DNA of 52,299 bases from Fragilaria crotonensis. Its lineage: Eukaryota > Bacillariophyta > Fragilariophyceae > Fragilariales > Fragilariaceae. Below the pieces are notes generated by a model, which saw only the letters and a list, made by a program, of their open reading frames with translations, had not been told where the DNA came from and did not search any database. The DNA is taken from the NCBI GenBank assembly GCA_022925895.1, contig JAKSYS010000442.1, positions 1 to 52,299 of the forward strand, given 5' to 3'. The translations under genes and the position numbers were made by a program. Shown here piece by piece: positions 43,828 through 52,299 of this stretch; position 1 is the first letter of the stretch, and the number at the start of each line of letters is the position of its first letter.

Positions 43828-44775
43828 GGTGTAAGTTACAAGACAGTTTAACAAATGCGATGAAATTATGGATGGTGTTGTCGCCACAGATCGTGCGCAA
43901 GTGACATACTCGAGTACGTTGTTTTTCACCAAGATCTGGAATCTGCGGAACCCCATTGTCGTACGTCACCCTCGACCCTCGTATGTATTGAACACGCCTG
44001 AGTACGTTCACGTACGAGTCTTGCGGCTATGCCCTAGTTTGTCGTGTATCGTAGAGATTCTTAAAATTTGAATGCCAGGTGCCAGGTGCAACAGTGCTGG
44101 AGAATGAGCAGTAGATCGCAGACTCGCAATAAGCAGTACAAGTACATACGTACTCGAGTACAAGGTGAAAAAGAAGCATGCCAGTATTACTTGTACTAGT
44201 ACTGGTGTAGGACAGAAACACAGTGCGCCGATTCACCGGATACACCGCTCCGTACTCGGTACTGAATGTGATACTGTAGTACAGTTTAGTACTCCGAGTA
44301 GTGCGAAATACTGTAAGTACGAGTACAGTGTACTACCGGTAGTACCTCGTACCTTGCGTCGCGATTTGGTCGGAGACAATCTGACCGTACAGCGGTCGGA
44401 CCACACTGTCAGGGTTGAGGTTCCTGTATTTGGCAAAGTGCGGGGCACGGAACGTTCCTTCCAAGTACACAGAAACCCATACAAAGATCAAGCGAAGAAC
44501 ACGTTGCACTGCTACGCCATTCTTGAGCCATTATGGCATCATTGCCCGTTACTCGTCAGCCGGCAGTTGGGCGTGACGTAGGCTGGGTAGGATCGTACTG
44601 GGAACATCGACGGAAAAGAACAGCGTCACCCAGTTTGCGAACAAGCCCTGCCAGTGGCAGGCCATCTGGACAACGGGATTCGCTGGCCTTCGAACACGCA
44701 GTGCAAGTCGCAAACATATTGAACATATATTGAACATTTTGTACACACACATCTTAAAATTACGAATCTTCAACC
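43828..44775. other. Divergent intergenic between aldolase and a small secreted-protein gene; GTAC-rich
   Basis: The two genes are transcribed away from each other, so both promoters are here. 44140-44355 is the densest GTAC-palindrome tract of the window (ACGTACTCGAGTAC, TTGTACTAGTACTGG, GTACTACCGGTAGTAC). No gene seen. Confidence 0.5.
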
Positions 44776-45280
44776 ATGAGGCAGGTAAGAAAGGAAATAC
44801 GAAACAGCGAGACTATCTTCCGCACACCCTGGACTCTAGACTGTAGCCGTGTGCCGGTCGCATCCTCGATAATGATCATTTTGGAGGAATGCCGTCGTAT
44901 GCCTCCTTCCAATCGAGAAATCGCCGAAGTCAATCCCATGCCAATACTCCGTCATTGATAATCCGATTTGCTCACTCATTTCCTTCCTCTCCTTGCAGAT
45001 GATGGCATATTCACTACTCCTCTTCTTTGTGTCATCATGCCTGATTACTCCCTTTGCTTCTGCCGCCTTTCATCAAACACCGCGGCCTGCAATTGTTCGA
45101 ATTGTGGCCCTCCCGATGAGCGAGGAGCAGCAGCAACAACAACAACATGTCTCGGTGGCAAAGACTTTTGACTATCATTTCGAGTCAAGTCAGCCTGATC
45201 ATGACGATGATGATCGCAAATCCATATCCGCAGCGCCGTCCTTTGATGAGTACATGAAGCAGCGAGCTGGAGATTTGTAA
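44776..45280 (+). CDS. Small signal-peptide protein, 97 aa, with a 9-nt first exon
   Basis: Exon 1 is ATG AGG CAG (44776-44784), followed by a 214-nt intron that opens GTAAGAAAG and closes CTCCTTGCAG (44998), then ATG ATG GCA TAT in phase. The protein starts MRQMMAYSLLLFFVSSC and continues to TPFASAAFHQ, a signal peptide with an ASA-AF boundary reminiscent of the diatom plastid ASAFAP motif. The mature part is about 65 residues with a poly-Gln run, an acidic DHDDDD stretch and a basic end. If the intron is not used, translation could start at 44999, giving the same protein minus three residues. No domain recognised; plastid or secretory targeting is inferred. Confidence 0.6.
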
Positions 45281-46224
45281 CAACGGAGTTTTTTTTTGTT
45301 AACACTCGAAGAAAAGGAGGGAAGTTTGGATTGAGGAGGTCACGAGGTAATGACGTTGCGTGCGCTTTTCCAATCTGGCACGCAACGAGTTGGTCTCTCT
45401 TGCTAGCTTGGAGCTACAGTATCGGATTATAGGAGGAATATGGAAACTCTGTGCGGTGGGGCAAAAGGCAATGGTAACAGCTATACAATGCAAATGAACA
45501 GCACATGGGTGTGTGGTGGAGATGGTGGTGGTGTGTCTACTATATGTGTTCTTTTTCTTATTAAGGAACTTTTGACAATGCAAGTGCTTGCTGTTGTCAT
45601 GCAGCAGATATCATACTTCTGTCGCATTGACTAGTGATGTGGTGGGATTGGAAATGTGTCAGCGTACTTGTCGGTTAAGATAATGTCGCGGTGGGTCATG
45701 AAAGGGCGACCCTCGGCCGAAAACTCTGCTCGAAGGCCGTGACCTTTTTCAGCTCTGGTTCGAGAAATCCTACGCTCTGATACTGTGTACTCGTACAGCA
45801 GTATTGCCGAAACCCGGAGCCGTGTCCTGTATGTCATGCTACTGGAACTGCAAAAATGAATACTTGGAGTCTATCTTAGTGTTGCATAGAAAGTAGTACT
45901 AGCTAGTATGCAGTAGTATGCATAGTGTCCCGTACATTATCCTATTGTAACCCGATTTGTAGTCGGGGTATGAGTGGATACAGTCCTGGAGTACAGTGGT
46001 TCCGTAGTACTGTAATCAATACACAGTACTCCAGTACAAGGGCGCACCTGTCGTATTTGACTTCCAGTCTATTCAGTGATGGAGAGGGGTGCACGGAGAA
46101 TGACATGCATAGCTACGTCCGGAAAAGCATCTACAACTATTCAACAACTGACAAATCCCAATTGAAACTAACAATTCCTTGTGACGACAAACCACAACGT
46201 AGACCCTCGAACAAATCGGTGTTC
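45281..46224. other. Intergenic; downstream part is duplicate of 47155-47400
   Basis: No credible gene. From about 45955 it aligns with the flank of the eL13 gene (GGTTCCGTAGTA, CAGTACAAGGGCG, CAACTATTCAACAACTGACAAATCC are shared). Confidence 0.5.
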
Positions 46225-47155
46225 TAATATTTAATCCTTCTTTCGGTTGAGAACCGCAACACGAAGACCTGCAACCTTGGTTTCCTAGCAGGCGATGCGC
46301 ATTGCCGTGTATGCACTGTACGATTTCATTTCCTCCGTCATCCTGCATCACCACAACTCCTTCGTGGGCGCTGGGACAATTGGTTGGATGGTTCCCGTCA
46401 ACTGTTAGGTGTTGTCTCCACATGGACCTTCTTTTGAACACGAAGACTTTTGACTCTTCAAGGTGCCACATAAAGGCCAGGATTCTCAGACTTGTTGACG
46501 ACGGGAATCCACGATTCCAACCGTCTAACCATACGCAGACAAGGTGACCTTGGTGCAAGGTAAATCTCGGCGAAAACTTGGCTAACGCTGGGTTCTACAT
46601 GCAATCAATGGTACGGAGATGAAGAGACGAGAATCCGGCACCTTCCACGCTTCAATCTCGTGACTTCTTTTTGGGTTGTCAAGGTGGAGCTTGACGTGGA
46701 GAGGACGGGAATCTCGCTACTTCTAGTGGAAAGCTGGTTGGGGATAATTCTTATGCTTCACACGGTTGCTTTCTAAGGTCTAAAACTACAGAGAGAAAGA
46801 GACAGAGATGTGGTTTCAAAGGTAATCAATCAAACTGAACCAGGACGAGACACGCTCTTTCGCAACATGACTCCTAACTAGTCTCAACGATTTTCAACTC
46901 ATGACCAATGCAAATCGAAGTTAAAGGTTGTCAAAACAGTGTCCACGGTATATTGTCATCATGTTGGAAGCCGAGGAATAGACTTTATCATCGTTGTACC
47001 TTCCTGAAAGAAAAGAGTTCCTAAGTCTCGACAGGGACGTTGTCGAGATTACAGACACGAAATTAAGTTTTCCAAGAAGTTCCACAGAACTTGCGTGAAT
47101 TTTCGAAGGATAAGCTTTCATCTGCGCTCTTGAAATGCCGTGGAAAAGGTCGTGG
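45955..47155 (-). repeat. Tandem duplication unit 1 (~1.2 kb) containing the dead eL13 copy
   Basis: The unit matches 47156-48480 in order: 3' flank, gene body, leader, then a segment with TATATTGTCATCATG, ACCTTCCTGAAAGAAAA and CTTGCGTGAATTTTCGAAGGATAAG. Unit 1 has many 1-4-nt deletions relative to unit 2. A partial third unit seems to start near 48480 (AACGTGGTTTCAATACTACAGTACACG at about 48580). Confidence 0.8.
46225..46767 (-). pseudogene. Ribosomal protein eL13 (RPL13) pseudogene
   Basis: Bases 46225-46767 match the eL13 gene at 47409-48002 throughout but are shorter because of scattered small deletions. The start codon context has changed from CACCATGG to CACACGG on the plus strand, destroying the ATG. 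Fragments such as the KETKVAGLRVAVLN end and the TQRYSAKV region are recognisable only across changing frames. Dispersed deletions argue for true decay. Confidence 0.8.
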
Positions 47156-48480
47156 TCGGTGCTTGTTGTGATTCACAGTGGTTCCGTAGTAACTGTGGTC
47201 AATACACGTACTCCAGTACAAGGGCGACACTGTGTATCATGACTTCAACGTCTTTCAGTACTACAGTACACGGAGATATGACATGCAGAGCTGGCGTCCG
47301 AAAAGCCGTCTCTACAACTATTCAACAACTGACAAATCCAATTGAAACTAACAATTCCGTGACGACAAACCACAACGTAGACCCTCGAACATATCGGTGT
47401 TCTAATATTTAATCCCTTCGGTTGAGAACCGCAACACGAAGACCTGCAACCTTGGTTTCCTGCTTGGCGATGCGCATTGCCGTGTATGCACTGTACGATT
47501 TCATTTCCTCCGTCACATCCTGCATCACCACAACTCCTTCGTAGGCGCTGGGACAATTGGTTGGATGGTTCCCGTCAACTGAGCAGGTGCTGTTCCACAG
47601 GGACCTTCTTTGAACACGACGATTCTTCTTGTACTCTTCCAATCGTGCCACATTAAGCGCCAGGGATTCCTCGGACTTGTTGACACGACGGGAATCCACG
47701 CTGATTCCAACCGTCTGGGCATACGCAGGGACAAGGCCGGCAGCCTTGAGCTCCGCAAGCGTCAATCCTCGGCCGAGACGAACCTTGGCAGAATAACGCT
47801 GGGTTGGGCAGTGCACAATGGGGCGGAGCTTTTGAAGAGGACGAGGGGCAATGGCGGCGGCCTCGGCAGCACGCTTCAATCGGCGGGACTTCTTTTTGGT
47901 GGCCTGGTCAAGGCTGAGCTTGACGTGGAGAGGACCACGGGAAGACTGCGCGTACTTCTTGTGGAAATGCTGGTTGGGGATGACATTATTATGCTTCACC
48001 ATGGTTGCTGTTTATTGAAGGAGAGTAAAACTACAAGAAGAGAGAAAGAGACAGAGATGTGGTGAGTCAAAAGGTAATGCCAATCAAAACTGAACCACTG
48101 GACGAGGACACGCTCTTGTCGCAACATGCCACTCCTACACTACAGTCTCAACGATTTTCAACTACATGACCATTGCAAATAGAAGTTCCAAAGAGTTGTC
48201 AAGTGTATTCAGGAGTCCACAGCGTATATTGTCATCATGATTGGAAGCGCAAGGAACGAGGCGTCATCATCGTCGTACCTTCCTGAAAGAAAAACAGTTC
48301 ACTAAGGTAAGGGCGACAGGGATCGGCTGTCGTAGATTACAACGTTCACGGCGTACGATCAAGTTTTCAGTAAGAAGTAAACCCTACAGACTTGCGTGAA
48401 TTTTCGAAGGATAAGGCTTTCGAGCTCGCGCTCTTGGAAATGCCAGGAAAGGTCGTGGTCGGTGGTCGGTACTGTTGGGA
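47156..48480 (-). repeat. Tandem duplication unit 2 containing the eL13 gene
   Basis: Partner of 45955-47155. Boundaries are approximate. It includes the gene, its leader and about 0.45 kb upstream DNA. Confidence 0.75.
47409..48002 (-). CDS. RPL13: 60S ribosomal protein eL13
   Basis: Structural protein of the large cytosolic ribosomal subunit. MVKHNNVIPNQHFHKKY, VKLSLDQATKKKSRR, LRPIVHCPTQRYSAKVRLGRG, LTLAELKAAG, ARTIGI-like AQTVGISVDSRRVNKSEESL and the C-terminal TEEMKSYSAYTAMRIAKQETKVAGLR are eL13 blocks. Between about 47635 and 47525 the long frame is out of register: the sensible coding (VVFKEGP, then AQLTGTIQPIVPAP) lies in another frame, and the original frame resumes at VVMQDVTEEM. 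Two compensating one-base shifts therefore leave about 30 wrong residues in the literal translation. The gene is otherwise complete and lacks introns in the coding part. An inactive tandem copy lies 0.64 kb downstream. Confidence 0.9.
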   Translation of the reverse strand: MVKHNNVIPNQHFHKKYAQSSRGPLHVKLSLDQATKKKSRRLKRAAEAAAIAPRPLQKLRPIVHCPTQRYSAKVRLGRGLTLAELKAAGLVPAYAQTVGISVDSRRVNKSEESLALNVARLEEYKKNRRVQRRSLWNSTCSVDGNHPTNCPSAYEGVVVMQDVTEEMKSYSAYTAMRIAKQETKVAGLRVAVLNRRD

Positions 48481-49162
48481 TTGCATCCAGTAGTCAGAAC
48501 TAGTGCAACAGTGGTCATGACGACGACGTACCGTCCCCAAATTCCGTATTGCAATTGCAGACACTGTATCATGTAATGGTTCAACGTGGTTTCAATACTA
48601 CAGTACACGAGAAGATATGTTTATACGCAGACAGAGCAGGGCTGGCGCTTCCCGAAATCGTTCCTGTTGGGTCTCGTACATCGATGGTGTAGATCGCAGA
48701 TCCTTGTGAAATCTTATGAAATGCGCGAGACATGCATGACAGCTGGTTTTCTGTTCTAAAATCCGGGCGCACGTCCCAGTATTAATTTACGCTAGACCGA
48801 TTTCACTGCCAATATGACGTCACGAGGGCGGGACTTTGTCGTGTGGAAGCAAGGCTTCCACAATGAGATTTTCAAGCCGTCGTTTGCAACATTTCCATTC
48901 TAATCTATAGATTTACCTCCTGCAGTCACCTTCCTATGTAACTCAGTGAACCTACTGTTGGTGATAAATCTATAGATACAATGGTTGACAAAGGTAAATA
49001 TGCTATTTTGACTGATGCCGTCATGCTACTTCGAACAGACATCACGTATGGTCCGAGATTGTCAAATTGCTGGCTTCCTGCATCAACTTGGGCTGAAGCT
49101 TTAGGAGATTTGATGTCAATGCGTCCCTTGGCGTCATTGATGTAAGAAGGTTCAATACAGGG
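48003..49162. other. Upstream flank of eL13 and 5' part of the second transposon
   Basis: 48003-48480 belongs to the duplicated unit, and 48480-48620 looks like the start of a third. From about 48780 the DNA probably belongs to the transposon whose coding starts at 49163; TTTCACT near 48800 resembles the TIR core of the other copy, but I cannot fix the end. ATCTATAGAT occurs at 48903-48912 and again, within AATCTATAGATAC-like words, near 48968. Confidence 0.4.
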
Positions 49163-52100
49163 ATGTCCAAGTCGGCTTCTTTCGGAGAATTGATGCACCG
49201 ATTTGATGGATCAAACACAACAGGAGTGTTCAGAGTCACATACAAGAACACATTCTATTACTACTTCACAGAGAAATCAAGGCAGATACGGTACCCATGT
49301 CCACTTAACAGTGCATGGAACGAAAAAGTAATGGAAGCAGCCGCAAATGTGCTAGTCATTCCAAGCACAAGATCAAGACCCGCTCGACACAATGATAACT
49401 ACACCTGTCAACACGGAGGCTACAACGGGAGGAAGGATCGAGACATTGTTGAGCAATCACCGAGCAAACGAGCAAGGATAGGAGATACTGGTGCGGCCGC
49501 TGTAATGATTGCTGCTGATGCTTCTAGCTCAAGTTACTGGCCATGTAGCCCAGAGGCATACCGAGTGTTCAAACCACCAAAGAAACATGGGACAACGAAT
49601 TGCGAGGATGGGAATGATACTGATTTCGATTCTGAAACTCCAATGGAAGCACTTCAGAGAAGGATTGTACTGCTTCAAAGCGTTCATGAGGAAGAAAATA
49701 ATTGGAGGAATGTTGTGCAAGGTAGAGATATCGACAACGTGTGTACCAAAGCTGAGATATGCGCTGTCAGGCAAAGGGCGACGTTTCTTTGTTATGCGTA
49801 CCGATTGGCTCTTGCAAAAATGAATGAATGGACGTGGCAAGACTGTTGCACTGAATCTTGTAAGGTATTGAACACTGTTGGTATGACGCAAGCAACCTTC
49901 TATAAAACCATCGCAAATTGGAACATTGTGTTCCGTAATTTTGAATGCTTCCCAAACCCAAACTTGTCTGTTCAGTGTGGGAAACGACCTCTTCCTCGAG
50001 TTCTCGAAGTGTTTCCATGCGCAAAGGAGCAGATTGTTGCATTTGGCGTCGAGAACTTGTCACATCTTTCAATTGAAGCAGTCTATCAATTCGTTCATTC
50101 GTCTGTAATCCCAAGGCTGGCTGCGTTGTGGAAACGTGAATCGGTAGTAGACGAAGATACTGCAGAAACGTCAACATTGAGTACAAGTACTACAGCCATT
50201 AATCCTACTAGCAATCCTGTCGATGTCGATCAAGATGAGGATGATATTGCGCTATTCCTTCGCGCACATAGACTTAAAAACATGAGCTTCACAACAGCAT
50301 GGCGCTGGATGCGATTACTCGATTCAAGTATGATACGAGAAGGAAGAGCTTCTACGTCGATGGCCATGAACGTGAAGATGTTGTCGCACATCGAAATGCA
50401 TTCTGCAAGAACTACCTTACCGTGCTTGAGCCACGTTGTCGGCGTTGGATTCAGCTTCCACTCAGTGAAGCTGCTACGATCAAGACCTTAGACACAGATT
50501 TCGGACATCATTACTATGATATTATATCTGATGAGACTCGTTGAGTTTCACGTTGACTATTGGAAGAATTGCATATCAAGAATCAAAAGGGGAGAAGAGG
50601 CAGCGCGAGATGTTGAAGCAAAACAAGCATACGAGTGTCATCATCAGTCAGGCCCTTGATGATTATTGGTCAAGATGAGTCTGTCTTCGCGCAGTATCTA
50701 CTGTCCTCCAAACAATGGGTTGGGCCAAAAGGACAAGTGCCACTTCTGCCCAAGTCGGAGGGCGATGGGTATATGCTTTCTGCGTTCGTGTCACGCGAAT
50801 TCGGCTTGGCAGGCAGATGACAGAGGATGAGTTACAAAGAGTGAATATGGCAAGGCAAACAGCAGCTCGGCGGTGGAAATTACCTCGATACAACAGCTGC
50901 GATGGAAATCTTGGGAACAACGAGGAAGCCGATTTTGTTGGAATCCCCTTCGTAAAATACTTGTTCATCGGAATCAATAATCAGGGTTATTGGAATTCAT
51001 ACCACATGAGTCTTCAGCTTGAGGATGTGGTTGATTGCCTACGAATCCTATATCCAAGCTTCGATTTTGTATTTTTGTTCGATCATTCTCAGGGACACGC
51101 TCGCAAACGTGATGGTGCACTCAGTGCGATCAACATGCAAAAGAACTTTGGAGGATCAAAACAGCAGATGAGAGACACAGTCATAATGTCACAAGAGGGT
51201 TATCTGGGCACACACTCACCAACCCTGGGCATCGGAGACACACAGTCAATGGTATTCAATACTGACGACTGTGGCCCATGGTATTTGACACCAGAGCAAC
51301 GTGACTTACAACGTCATGATCGAATAATGGGGAAAAGAAGCAAGCCAATTGAAAAACAAAGAAGACCCTTCTTGAAGAGCTCAACGAAAAGGGTGTGACG
51401 CTCCAACAAAAACGCGGGTACACTAAAGCCGAACTTCAGGAATTGGCAAGAAACAATTCAATCGAAACTCACAAAGAAGTCGACAAAATCCTATCTGGAT
51501 GGGAAGGAAAATCTAAAGGCATGCTACAAGTTCTGTGGGAAAGAGGACTGATTGATCCAAGTGAGTTAGATAAATACACTGTCGACGGAAAGAAAGACAC
51601 AATTTCAGGGAAGATTGACTTACGGTATTCCCTACGCCATCTCATCGCAGAGTGTGCTGATTTCAAGGATGAGGAAACGGCACTTCAGTACCTTGGATCT
51701 CAGCTGGGCATCACGGTACTTCTAACACCAAAGTTCCATGCCGAATTAGCAGGGGAAGGCATTGAATTTTGCTGGGGTCACGCAAAGGCTTTCTACCGAC
51801 GGGTTCCTGTATCTCAAAAGAGGGGACGAGAGAATTTCAAACAACTTGTGAGAGATTCAACGTGTTCAATCAAGGAGTTGACCAAAGAAAGGATGGGAAA
51901 GTTTGCTTCGAGAGCACGCGCATATATTTGTACTTACCATCATCTTTTTGAGAGTCAGCAGAGAATGAGGCAGCAAGGTCGTACCCACAACTTCATCGCC
52001 ACAAGTATAACAGAAGATCAAGGACTTCTGTACTCGGAAATCCAACGCCTGATGAAATTGTTCAAGTCTCACAGGTGTGCATTGACTTCGATCGTGGCTT

Positions 52101-52216
52101 CGTCAACAGTGCACTCAAAGAAGCAAAGACAAGAAACGAGGAGGACGAGGTGTGATCATCATGTCGACAGAGATGGATTTTTATGGTCGCAGGAGACAGC
52201 TGCTACTAAAACTTGA
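49163..52216 (+). pseudogene. DDE transposase, frame-shifted copy 2
   Basis: A diverged relative of the transposase at 22060-25241, spread over frames 49163-50491, 50299-50544, 50715-51398 and 51395-52216. Shared landmarks are ETPMEALQRRIVLLQ, a Cys-rich YAYRLALAKMNEWTWQDCC block, KSFYVDGHEREDVVAHR, EPRCRRWIQ, GQDESVFAQYLL, VGPKGQVPLLPKSEG, FLFDHSQGHA (Asp codon 51081), GDTQSMVF, MLQVLWERGLID and AELAGEGIEFCWG (Glu codon 51764). The D-to-E distance is about 228 codons, the same as in copy 1. Breaks lie near 50330, between 50545 and 50715, near 50790-50810 and near 51370; the first to second catalytic Asp region is otherwise conserved. The 3' end and right TIR are not identified before the window ends. 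Confidence 0.72.
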
Positions 52217-52299
52217 TAAAGGATATGGAAATAATATGTGCATGGTACGAATTGTACACAACCTACGTTCGACGCTTCAACGAAAACCAGCTGTACATG

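Overview
The window looks like nuclear DNA of a diatom, probably pennate. A class II fructose-bisphosphate aldolase carries a bipartite plastid presequence with an AFAP-type cleavage motif. Spliceosomal introns are short (about 70-95 nt). Small secreted and membrane proteins have the low-complexity style common in diatoms. The species cannot be named from sequence alone.

Layout. 0-9.6 kb: a small secreted-protein gene is present as a decayed copy (about 485-871) and an intact copy (9200-9583). Between them lies a nest: a TIR element (1108-8473, 53-bp TIRs, ATTCTC target duplication) split by a tyrosine-recombinase retrotransposon (1925-8170) with textbook split direct repeats and gag, RT, RNase H and YR on the minus strand. 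10.6-19.6 kb: octanoyltransferase (lipB-type), an EF-hand/mucin-like membrane protein, a FAIM-like protein with a repeat tail, and an SPFH/HIR-type protein. 21.8-25.3 kb: a complete 3.56-kb DNA transposon with TA-flanked TIRs and a DDE transposase carrying a very long D-to-E insertion. 25.6-26.8 kb: a METTL-type methyltransferase. 28.1-36.8 kb: two tandem paralogous phosphorelay genes (8-TM sensor, PAS, histidine kinase, receiver, HPt). 37.2-38.3 kb: a Cys-rich secreted protein. 39.4-41.7 kb: a decayed hAT-like transposon. 42.6-45.3 kb: plastid aldolase and a small signal-peptide protein with a 9-nt first exon. 46-48.5 kb: a tandemly duplicated eL13 locus, one copy dead. 49.2 kb to the end: a second, diverged copy of the DDE transposase.

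The most interesting system is the tandem pair of sensor kinases. Their eight-helix sensor carries two hallmarks of microbial (type I) rhodopsins: R-W-A-E-W/F at the start of helix C and E-V-x-S-K at the retinal-lysine position of helix G. With HK, receiver and HPt on the same chain, they would be candidate diatom histidine-kinase rhodopsins holding a complete phosphorelay in one polypeptide. The rhodopsin assignment is an inference from motifs and topology.

A caution applies throughout. Many genes here, including apparently recent ones, are interrupted by one-base shifts, several at homopolymers. This pattern fits residual long-read assembly error at least as well as true gene death. I therefore annotate such loci as single genes and describe the breaks.
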